Shown here: positions 33,101 through 45,100 of the stretch, in pieces | Position numbering within the stretch: position 1 is the stretch's first letter | Layout: each line of letters begins with the position of its first letter | NCBI GenBank assembly: GCA_949752745.1 | Contig: OX457024.1 | Coordinates: 103,711,690-103,775,689 of the forward strand | From: Protula sp. h YS-2021 | Lineage: Eukaryota; Annelida; Polychaeta; Sabellida; Serpulidae | Length of the DNA: 64,000 bases | Direction of reading: 5' to 3' | Translations under genes and position numbers: made by a program | The notes under the pieces: model-generated | Seen by the model: only the letters and a program-made list of their open reading frames with translations | Databases searched by the model: none | Told to the model about the DNA's origin: nothing

Positions 33101-36100
33101 ATTAATTTCAACCCCATTACGTCACTTAGCACTGCTTCTGTGTGTGGAGTGCGCGAATTACTGAATCAAACCTTATTGACATTTGCAGATACACGTGGTT
33201 TTTGGGCGACACGGAAGTGGACCAAAGTACATTTAGCGGCGTGTTAAGGCTGCAGGGAATGAGGTACTGTGTTCTAATGAAAAGAAAGGAAAAAAAGAAG
33301 ATAACGAGCATTCTTATGTAGCTGAATAGCAGCATTGTTTTAAAGAAAGGTTCAGATGTCCGGGTGTTTTATATCCACTTTGCAATTTGTTATATTTTTT
33401 TGTTTAATGTAGTGTAATCTTAATTTCGTTTGTAGTCATTTAATACTGTTAAGTTCTTCACATCAGAAATATTCACTCGAGTTGACCTTTTCTTTTTCAT
33501 AGTTGGGTTTTGCTTTATTACCCGGCGGTGAGGGATGGGATGCGGACGAGTAGCCTGCCGCCTGTGTAATTCGTTCCGGGGGTCAGGGATGGGATGAGGA
33601 CGAGTCGCCTGCCGTCTGTGTAATTCGTTCCGGCGGTCAGAGATGGGATGAGCACGAGTAGCCTGCCGCCTGTGTAATTCGTTCCGGGGGTCAGGGATGG
33701 GATGAGGACGAGTCGCCTGCCGTCTGTGTAATTCGTTCCGGGGGTCAGGGATGGGATGAGGACGAGTCGCCTGCCGTCTGTGTAATTCGTTCCGGCGGTC
33801 AGAGATGGGATGAGAACGAGTAGCCTGCCGTCTGTGTAATTCGTTCCGGGGGTCAGGGATGGGATGAGAACGAGTAGCCTGCCGCCTGTGTAATTCGTTC
33901 CGGGGGTCAGGGATGGGATGAGCACGAGTAGCCTGCCGCCTGTGTAATTCGTTCCGGGGGTCAGGGATGGGATGAGGACGAGTCGCCTGCCGTCTGTGTA
34001 ATTCGTTCCGGCGGTCAGAGATGGGATGAGCACGAGTAGCCTGCCGCCTGTGTAATTCGTTCCGGGGGTCAGGGATGGGATGAGGACGAGTCGCCTGCCG
34101 TCTGTGTAATTCGTTCCGGGGGTCAGGGATGGGATGAGGACGAGTCGCCTGCCGTCTGTGTAATTCGTTCCGGCGGTCAGAGATGGGATGAGAACGAGTA
34201 GCCTGCCGTCTGTGTAATTCGTTCCGGGGGTCAGGGATGGGATGAGAACGAGTAGCCTGCCGCCTGTGTAATTCGTTCCGGGGGTCAGGGATGGGATGAG
34301 CACGAGTAGCCTGCCGCCTGTGTAATTCGTTCCGGGGGTCAGGGATGGGATGAGGACGAGTCGCCTGCCGTCTGTGTAATTCGTTCCGGCGGTCAGAGAT
34401 GGGATGAGCACGAGTAGCCTGCCGCCTGTGTAATTCGTTCCGGGGGTCAGGGATGGGATGAGGACGAGTCGCCTGCCGTCTGTGTAATTCGTTCCGGCGG
34501 TCAGAGATGGGATGAGAACGAGTAGCGTGCCGCCTGTGTAATTCGTTCCGGGGGTCAGGGATGGGATGAGCACGAGTAGCCTGCCGTCTGTGTAATTCGT
34601 TCCGGGGGTCAGGGATGGGATGAGCACGAGTAGCCTGCCGTCTGTGTAATTCGTTCTGGGGGTCAGGGATGGGATGAGGACGAGTCGCCTGCCGTCTGTG
34701 TAATTCGTTCCGGCGGTCAGAGATGGGATGAGAACGAGTAGCGTGCCGCCTGTGTAATTCGTTCCATTATCTTCCAGGAAGAACCAAGCTGGCAAGTACG
34801 TCTGCCGCGTGCACAACTTAGACGGGAAGTGCGTTTTCAGCCATGCCTGTACCGTGGTGGTGGAGGACAACCCTAACCCAGAGCCGGACCCGCCGGTTAT
34901 TGGTAAGTACACCCCAGAGCCGGACCCGCCAGTCATTGGTAAGCACATCCAAGAACCGGACCCGCCCGGACTTACTCTGTACTTACCCGCCGGTCATTGG
35001 TAAGTACATGATTCAAAGTACAGAACACCCGGAGTCGTACCCTTCGATTCAAGGTACAGAACACCCGGAGTCGTACCCTTCGATTCAAGGTACAGAACAC
35101 CCGGAGTCGTACCCTTCGATTCAAGGTACAGAACACCCGGAGTCGTACCCTTCGATTCAAGGTACATAGCACCGATTCGAGTTGTTGATAGCATCCCTTA
35201 CCGAGGCATGAACTACACTCTCGGCAAAATAGTGCCCAGTCCTGACGCCGATATAAATTGCAGTCTAAAACCAGACCAAGTTTTTCTCAATACAAGTATG
35301 ATCTAATCAGTTGCAGATTTCTAGCAGCGGCACCCTCCCACCCCACAAAAAAAATAGATATGTTAACACATACATGGTTGATTGGTGTCACATTTACACG
35401 TTACATTACGTTTTAGACACAGTACAGTGGCATCCTGAGCTGCGCATCGTAGAACAGCCTAAAGAGCTAAGCGTCTGCAAGCGTTACTCGGAGCCGCTGC
35501 GGTAAGTGCCTGCTTAGGCTGCCTGTGTGTTGGCAAATTTGTGGTGTTTTGACCATGGGAAGTGCGCTTTGTTTTATCTTAAATGAGCAAAGAAGGTTTT
35601 ATTTTATGTTAAATTTGCAGATTTTGGCGATATCTTATGTGTAACGTAAAAGGATGGAATGAATGCTATCGCGAAATCCACAAAAACAAAAACACAACTT
35701 ATTTGATGGATGACTTGATTCCAGAACATTTCGCTCAGTAGAAAAAAAATCATGAATGAAAATGACATATTAATGTTAGACTCGTATGCTTATATGCCTG
35801 CGCCACCTGGTGCCCACCACAGGGATTATATGCCTGCGCCACCTGGTGCCCGGTCACTGGGATTATATGTCTGCGCCACCTGGTGCCCGGTCACTGGGAT
35901 TATATGGCCGCGCCACCTGGTGGTCATCACAGGGATTATATGCCTGCGCCACCTGGTGCCCATCACAGGGATTATGTGGCCGCGCCACCTGGTGCCTACC
36001 ACTGGGATTAGATACCTGCGCCACTTGGTGCCCGATCACTGGGCTTATATGGCCGCGCCACCTGGTGCCCGATCTCTGGGATTATGTGGTCGCGCCACCT

Positions 36101-39100
36101 GGTGCCCGATCACTGGGCTTATATGGCCGCGCCACCTGGTGCCCATCACTGGGATTATATGGCCGCGCCACCTGGTGCCCGATCAGTGGGATTATATAGC
36201 CTGCGCCACCTGGTGCCCGATCACTGGGAATATATGGCCGCGCCACCTGGTGCTAATCACAGGGATTATATGGCCGCGCCACCTGGTGCCCATCACTGGG
36301 ATTATATGCCTGAGCCGCCTGGTCCCCGGTCACTGGGATTATATGGCCGCGGCACCTGGTGCCCGATTACTGGGAATATATGGCCGCGCCACCTGGTGCT
36401 AATCACAGGGATTATATGCCTGCGCCACCTGGTGCTCATCACTGGGATTATATGCCTGCGCCGCCTGGTGCCCATCAGAGGGATTATATGCCTGCGCCAC
36501 CTGGTGCCCATCACAGGGATTATGTGGCCGCGCCACCTGGTGCCCATCACTGGGATTATATGCCTGCGCCGCCTGGTGCCCATCACAGGAATAATATGGC
36601 CGCGCCACCTGGTGCCCATCACTGGTTTTGGATACCTGCGCCACCTGGTGCCCATCACCGGGATTATATGCCTTCGCCGCCTGGTGCCCATCAGAGGGAT
36701 TATATGCCTGCGCCACCTGGTGCCCATCACAGGGATTATATGGCCGCGCCACCTGGTGCTCGATTACTGGGATTATATGGCTGCGCCACCTGGTGCCTAT
36801 CACACGGATTATGTGCCTGCGCCACCTGGTCCCCGGTCACTGGGATTATATGGCTGCTTTGCTGGTGCCCGGTCACTGGGATTATCTCCTTTTTATATCG
36901 TGATTTAGTGGTAACCCTTGGATACTGTCAATATTTCCCATCCTTATTCCGTGGTATGCAAGTAGCGACTTGGTGGTAACTGTGGACAATGTGAATATTT
37001 CCCATCCTCATTCCAAGGGCATTCACTATACTTTGGGAAAAATTTCTTCCATTGTCTAGATATTTGTCGACGAAAAATAAAAGAGGCAGGCAAAAAAAAA
37101 ACAAAAAAACCTTGCCATTACGTATTTTGCAATGATGTCGATTCTGTATTTATAGTCTGGAGTGTCGCGCGAGCAGTCATCCCCCGCCCAGATATCAGTG
37201 GTTCAAAGACGGTCAGATGTTGAGAGGTCAAACGCACAGTTTTCTTTATGTGAGTAGCCTGTGCTGTGGTTGAGGGAATGCTGGTGTATGTGAGTAGCCT
37301 GTGCTGTGGTTGAGGGAATGCTGTTGTATGTGAGTAGCCTGTGCTGTGGTTGAGGGAATGCTGTTGTATGTGAGTAGCCTGTGCTGTGGTTGAGGGAATG
37401 CTGTTGTATGTGAGTAGCCTATGCTGTGGTTGAGGGAATGCTGGTGTATGTGAGTAGCCTGTGCTGTGGTTGAGGGAATGCTGTTGTATGTGAGTAGCCT
37501 GTGCTGTGGTTGAGGGAATGCTGGTGTATGTGAGTAGCCTGTGCTGTGGTTGAGGGAATGCTGCTGTATGTGAGTAGCCTGTGCTGTGGTTGAGGGAATG
37601 CTGGTGTATGTGAGTAGCCTGTGCTGTGGTTGAGGGAATGCGGCCTGTGCCGTTGTTGAGGGGAATGCCTGTGCTGTGGTTGAGGGAATGCTGGTGTATG
37701 TGAATAGCCTGTGCCGTTGTTGAGGGAATGCTGTTGTATGTGAGTAGCCTGTGCTGTGGTTGAGGGAATGCTGGTGTATGTGAGTAGCCTGTGCTGTGGT
37801 TGAGGGAATGCTGGTGTATGTGAGTAGCCTGTGCTGTGGTTGAGGGAATGCTGTTGTATGTGAGTAGCCTGTGCTGTGGTTGAGGGAATGCTGGTGTATA
37901 TGAGTAGCCTGTGCTGTGGTTGAGGGAATGCTGCTGTATGTGAGTAGCCTGTGCTGTGGTTGAGGGAATGCGGCCTGTGCCGTTGTTCAGGGAATGCCTG
38001 TGCTGTGGTTGAGGGAATGCTGGTGTATGTGAATAGCCTGTGCCGTTGTTGAGGGAATGCTGTTGTATGTGAGTAGCCTGTGCTGTGGTTGAGGGAATGC
38101 TGGTGTATGTGAGTAGCCTGTGCTGTGGTTGAGGGAATGCTGGTGTATGTGAGTAGCCTGTGCTGTGGTTGAGGGAATGCTGTTGTATGTGAGTAGCCTG
38201 TGCTGTGGTTGAGGGAATGCTGGTGTATATGAGTAGCCTGTGCTGTGGTTGAGGGAATGCTGCTGTATGTGAGTAGCCTGTGCCGTTGTTGAGGAAATGC
38301 TGTTGTATGTGAGTAGCCTGTGCTGTGGTTGAGGGAATGCTGGTGTATGTGAGTAGCCTGTGCTGTGGTCTGGGGAATGCTGCTTTATTGTCACAATAAC
38401 ACATGAAAACCGAGTAGGACAGATATCAGATATGAGAAAAAAAATAAATTGATGAAAATAATAGATAAATAAATAAATAAAAAATAAATAAATTATAACT
38501 AATAAAAAGTACCGTTGGATATTCCTTGTTGGCTAACTCTAACAATGCTATGTTGTTTTACCTTAATTCAAAGAGATAAAGAAGTTCTGGCGTATTAGTA
38601 AATTATGCAAATCACTAAAAAGTGTGATATCTTTGGGGAACTATGCAGCTGGTACAAGAGCGACAGGTTCTGTGAAAGAGAGGGGCTTGTTTATTTGTAC
38701 CTCTTGAAACTGCCCAAAATTGGAATTATTCGATGCTGCGGATAGTTAGTAACAAATAAATGGAAAACTACGGATAGAGCCAGAAACTTGGTGTAATTAA
38801 AGGGATATAATAAATTATCGGATTGTTGGTGTGTAGAGAAAGTATGACTGTAGCAGGAAACTACTAACATTTACAATCTCTCTCCAGGCTTTACTTGGTT
38901 AAGTTGCGATTGTGGAGAACTCTATAACGCAGTGTTCGTGTTGTTAATAAAATCTTGAAAATGTTAATTATTTACTTATTTAAACAATTAAATTGAGCAC
39001 CTGTTTGGATTTTAGATAGCTCAAAGTAAACTGACAGATTCGGGGCAATACAAGTGTGTAGTCAGCAACGGCGTGCACCCCAGTGTGACGTCAGAGCAGG

Positions 39101-42100
39101 TCAAGGTCGTCATTCATGGTAACTATTGTTTTTATTGATTGGAGCTACGTTTCTTTAAAAAGTGTCGATACGTCAATTGCCGTGTTACCCAAATTTAAAG
39201 GCCATTTCAACGAAAGTTAGACGTTATTTCGCTCAAAACTGAACCATTTAAGAATCAGTACGCTCAAATTCAGAGTCGTTTCACCCAGATTATTATTATT
39301 TTGGCTTGTGGGCCAGATGTATAGAGAAACAAGCCAAAATAATAAAAATGAAACTTGTCGCAGGAACGAAGAAAGAAAAAAGAAAGAGAAAGAACGAAGA
39401 TCTCCGTGTGCAAATTGATTTATTAAAAATATAATTAATCTTATGATTTACCTCTGGGATGAGTAGTTTACTGAACTGAAAGTCGAAAAAGAGAGTGCTT
39501 ATTATGTACAAATTCTTAGCATGTGTTCAATGGGTTTCTGGACGTTTCGGCCGAAAACCAGTTCGGCCCAACCGGTTCGGCCCAACGTGAAAGACGATTC
39601 GGCCCAGCTTTGGACGTTTCGGCCCACAGGTTTGGACGATTCGGCCCATTGTTTCCCATGACATAAATATTAAAGGAAACTTAAAATCCAGGCTGTTCGT
39701 GCTTTTGTTTTGATTGCACAATGAAAAACAGCATTCGACAGAACACTGAAACTCCAGTTTTGCATACCATAATACTGTTGATATGAACGACTTCATATAC
39801 AAACGGAAAACTGCAGCAACGACTTTCACTGTATTAGAACTTGATACTGTCGATCGATCGACAGACATTTTAACTTTACAGTTTTACACACCACAGTACT
39901 GTTTATTTGCACAACGTTACATAACCAGAGGTAAACTTTAGCAGTGACGTTTTTACAACAGCAGTAACTTGTACTATGACAGTGAATAATGCTCAAATAA
40001 TACTGTCCTTGTTCCGTCGACAGATTTAAAACGATCTGCTAATTGGGACCATAAATACGGTTTTTTTGTTTTTAATTACATATAAATCGGAACACTGAAT
40101 TACACTGACATGTTAGGTCAATTGCACTTCATAACCGGAGAAATGTTAAAACAATTGAAATGAGTTCTGTCTTTCATAATATAATAAAAGGGTAACAAAA
40201 TAAAGGACGGATTAGTGATATCTGTGTGGATCACTAGCTGATACTAAGTATTTGTTGTTGAAAGAGTTTTTCATGTACATTAATAGTAGCAGTACGTTCT
40301 TTTTTATATATCTTTTCTACACGCACAAATTATGGTGTGTGAAAAAGTAATGTGCAATTCACATTGAATTTACTCAGTGGAAGTCACATAAACTTTTATG
40401 AAGATCTCTCTAAAAACATTGGGTCGAAACATCCAATTTGGGCCGAACTGGTTTTGGGCCGAACCGGTCAGGTGAAAAAAATCTTGGGCCGAATCATCCA
40501 AATTCGGCCGAACTGGTTTTGGGCCGAACCGGTTTTGGGCCGAATCGACCAAATCCCGTTCAATGTTCTGTGCTCACAAAATTCACGAGGATCTCATGAA
40601 AGAAAGGGGCGCGATTGGTTAAAAAAATGAACGATGCGATTGGTTAAAATTAGTTGTGTCATATTTCGTAAGAGGTAGGGCAGGGGCGTACTTTGAACAT
40701 TGTGATAGAAGGATAACGTGTATTTCGTAGTCTGTTTTAATTAAGTTTGATTTAAATTGCTTTATGTAATTTCATTTTCAGATTCAAATGTTCAAGAATG
40801 TAAGTAAAAATTGATTAGTAAGTAACTGAATTCCTTTGCAAATAATCTCAGTATCAAAAGTGATAACAAACATGTGTATTCTTAAACATGTGTACATAAA
40901 CATGTGTGTACATAAACGTGTGCACACAAACGTGTGTGTGCATAAACATCTGTATACTTAAACATGCGTGAAAACATAAAGGCGTATGACTTGTAAAATC
41001 AAAAGACGTGAATACTGCAGATAAAGGCGAAGTAGCGTGAGTGATGAGTACCCGAGGGACACGAGGTACACGAGAGCGGGTACGCGAGATACGCGAGAGC
41101 GGGTACGTGAGGTACGCGAGGTACGCGAGAGCGGGTACGTGAGGTACGCGAGAGCGGATACGCGAGGTACGCGAGAGCGGGAACGCGAGGTACGCGAGAG
41201 CGGGTACGCGAGGTACGCGAGAGCGGGTACGCGAGGTACGCGAGAGACACGAGGTACACGAGAGCGGGTACGCGAGGTACGCGAGAGCGGGAACGCGAGG
41301 TACGCGAGAGCGGGTACGCGAGGTAGGCGAGAGCGGGTACGCGAGGTACGCGAGAGCGGGTACGCGATTTACACGAGAGCGGGTGGGAGAGTTGGAATGT
41401 CGGAAATGGAAAGAGCGAGCGAGAGACGGGGGGAGGAGAGAGAGACAGAGAGAATGAGAAAGCGAGACAGACAGACACGCAGAGAGACGGAGGGAGGAGA
41501 GAGAGACAGACAGAATCAGAAAGCGAGACAGACAGACATGCAGAGAGACAGCTAGACAGGCAAACAAAGAGCGACGGGGCGAGAGACAGACAAAGGAGAA
41601 AGAAAGGGAATGAGGGAGTGGTTTGTCGTGACGTATTCTTTGCGTTTTTGCCTCTAGCTCTGGACATAGTGGAGCAGCCGCGGAACCAGACGCTGGAGGA
41701 GGGGGCCGTGGCCACACTGCGGTGTGTGGCGAACGGCAGGAACGGCCAGGTGGTCTACAGGTGGTTCCACAACCAGCACGAGCTCAACCACACAGGTGGC
41801 CACGCATTCCGCTCCACTACCTCTCATCACCTGCGACGCTTTCTGTATATTTAAGTGTTTGAGTAATGCGTTTCTGTTCGGAAAATACCAGTTTGTTGCT
41901 TTCATGAAGTATTCACGAACACTGTCTGCAACGGTTTATTATTATAATTTTGGATGATATTTTCAAGATTTTATGAAGCAAATGAAGTTCGCGGTTCGTC
42001 TAGAAAGTTAATGCCAATCTAATGTGGATCTTTTCAGAAGGTGATTACACCATTATGAAGGGTGACTTGATCATAGAAAATATATGCACACGGGACGCGG

Positions 42101-45100
42101 GGGATTACATGTGCCTGGTGGAGCTACACCACAGTACCACTGGTCAAGTGATTCGCACAAAGCACGCCAAGCCTGCTAAGATAGAGGTGCGTTATGAGAA
42201 GCTGCCGTTATAAAAGGCTCGGCTCACCGGAAGTGACTGTATCCCACCATGCATCACGCGGATGGTCTCTGTCATGTCGACGCGTTACATAAAGTTATGA
42301 CTGAAGATATATTACTATCATTAGGACAATAAAAAAAGAAGGAAAAATAAAAATTAAAAAAAAAAAAAAAAAAAAAGAATAAGAAGAAAAGTCAGAAGTT
42401 GCATTTTTAATTTCAAAGATGGAAATACTTTTAAAAAAATTGATCTGAGGACAGCTTGGGCTAAGATAGCTTTATTTTTCATGGAATTATTTCTTATTAT
42501 TTCTTTGCCTGTCGCATAATGGAAAAGTTTGCTTTCTCCTCCAGGTGAAGTTATCTCCGACACACTTTAAAAGTGAGTATCATTATTTTTCTTTATGTTT
42601 AGTATTAGTGTTGCGGGGCAAATTGCTTCGTTTTCCTTCCTTTATGACAGCGTATAAATTATTAATGGGGTTGTGTTCGCGGAGGGGGGGGGGGGGGGGG
42701 GTGTGGTGGGGGGGAGCAACTAGACGGAGTTATGGATGGGTGCATTTCTACCCTCATGAGTGCATTTGCTTCTGGTAGGTAACAGAACCTTCCCAGGAAT
42801 AATTCTGAGCCGTAACAAATTAAGTGTTTTGTAATTTGTAGTTTGCAATTTCCTTAGTGGAGCTGTCGTTTCCTTGGTAACCATTTGATGTTTCACAGGG
42901 CACATTCCGCACTCCTTCCTTTATCCACAGAAGATAAAACGTATTATTATTTTTCAACACTTAACCATTAAAAAAAACGACAAAAAAAAACAAAAACAAA
43001 AACCAAAAAAACAAAAACAAAAAAAAAAACAAACAAACAAACAAACAAAAAACAATTTCTGCTAAGCCATTTATTTGCGCCGCGAGAATGACATTCCGAC
43101 ATTCTACTACGCATGCGCGTTGACAGTCGCTATTCCGCAGGCACAGACAAGGCCTCTAGGGCCTCGCTCCGGCCTGACCTCTGTAACGCCATACTGGCCT
43201 GGCCTCAGGCCTTTTATTTACAGTAAAGAAGGCCCACGTGTACTTCTGAAGGCCTCTAGGGGCCTTAACGGCAAAAAAGAGTTACTTATACTTCTGTAGC
43301 GTTTACCATTTAAACCTTTTTTTTCATGCAGTGCCGACGGCTAAGTACGCCTTGCTGGTGGGCAATGCTGCTTATCGCAACGAGTCGTCGCCACTTCCGG
43401 CTGTCGAGAATGACCTTGACCGTATTAAGGCATTACTAGAAGACATGGACTTTAAAGTACTGAGCTTCCTTGACCTGACCCTTGAGGAAACCGACCAGGC
43501 CGTCCGGCTGTTTTGTACATTTATTATAGAGGGCTCGTACGGTGAGTCACCCATTTTAAGTGCGTGAGTATTTCTTATTAGGAAACATTACGGTCTTGTT
43601 TGTATCAACTGATTTGCAAAGTGGTTGGACATTTCTCACCAGGCACTTGCCCAGCCACTTTCAAATTGCATAACAATTTTACAGTTTGTCTTTTTTTTTT
43701 TCTGAAGGATATGGGCAGAGATGGCTATTTTCCTTCATCTATTATAGTTATCACAGTATCTTTCTTGTTTTCCCCAGAAAAAGTTAAGTTTTAACTTTTG
43801 AGGCATTTTGAGGACTGTTGGGGTTTGGCGATGTATTTGCCATCGTTTTCATCAGTTAACGACAGAATTAGTATCTATACGTTTAGTCCAATCTTTTAAT
43901 AACACAAATCCGAATAGTAGAGAACTTAGTTTGATGTTGGAGATGTTTTAGCTTGGTATTTTTATGCAGGAATAGTCACACCCCCCCCCCTTCCCCCAGT
44001 CTAAAAATGTGGTGTCAAACTAAAACAACATTGAATCAGCCGTTGTGTTTGTTCATGCGGATGACATGGGGCCCTTCGAAGAGTGGAGATCCAGCTCAGA
44101 AGTCTCGAGTTATTTTGTCCATTCGATAAAAAAAAACAAACAAAAAAAAACCTGTCTTGATAATGACTTGTAGAGGTATGCATTTCACAGTATACACTTT
44201 ATTAGCCCCTAATTGGGGTTTCAGCCTCCTAGGGGACTATAGGCTTCTGTGCTATTCCTGCCTACCCCGCCTGATACTTCCACCCTAATAATCAGTTTCA
44301 TGTGATATACTTGACATATCGATGTCTATCATAAAAGTGGGTCCGTGTTGTTTTATTTTGACCTTGACCAATTACAAGGTCACAGTGACCGCCATCTTGA
44401 ATTTTCACTTCCGGTTGCGGGCTGTGCTGTCTGCGATGGCTTGTTTGTTAAACTGCGGTGCCATTTTGGGATAGTTTTGAGAAAGAACCACGCCCCACTC
44501 ACCAGTGATTTATTTTTTTTAATGTTTTGACTAGCGATGCTGTATTTTGCCGGGCACGGATTCGCCGAGTGTGGCAATCAGTACTTAATGCCGTGCGATG
44601 CCAAGCACAGCCCTGTCAGCGACGAATGTGTTTGCATTGACGAGATACACGCGGCGGTGATGGCTCACAAACCCGCGCTCTGTGTCATCGCCAAGGACGT
44701 GTGCCATAGACCTTTGTAAGTACCGGCTCGTGTGCCATAGCCCTTTGTAAGTACCGGCTCGTGTGCCATAGACCTTTGTAAGTACCGGCTCGTGTGCCAT
44801 AGACTTGTGTAAGTACAGGGACGTGTGCCATAGACCTTTGTAAGTACAGGGACGTGGGCCATAGACCTTTGTAAGTACAGGGTTGGGTGCCGGAGAACAC
44901 TAAGTACAGGGATGGTACCGGAAACCACTGTTAGTACAGCGATGTGGCGTAGACCGCTGTAAGTACGGGGATTGGTGACGGAGAACACTGTTAGTACAGA
45001 AAGGTTTGACGCAGACCGCTGTTAGTACAGAGAGAATGGCATAGACCGCTCGATCTACAGGGACATTATGTCACAGACTATTTAAGTACTATTTTACCTT

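Noticed and set aside
33518..34948. A 476-codon minus-strand open frame (repeats of L-V-L-I-P-S-L-T)
   Set aside because: It lies wholly in the 54-bp minisatellite; 54 is a multiple of three, so the frame stays open without selection. It also overlaps MALT1 exon 5 in antisense.
35752..36979. Overlapping open frames rich in A-P-P-G-A and C-A-T-W-C
   Set aside because: Made by the 36-bp minisatellite in MALT1 intron 6.
37118..38404. A 428-codon minus-strand Gln/His/Thr-rich open frame
   Set aside because: By-product of the 40-bp array in MALT1 intron 7; frame shifts are masked by open alternatives.
40854..41717. A 287-codon minus-strand Ser/Arg/Leu-rich open frame
   Set aside because: Produced by the GC-rich intronic minisatellite and purine-rich tract; antisense to MALT1 exon 10.
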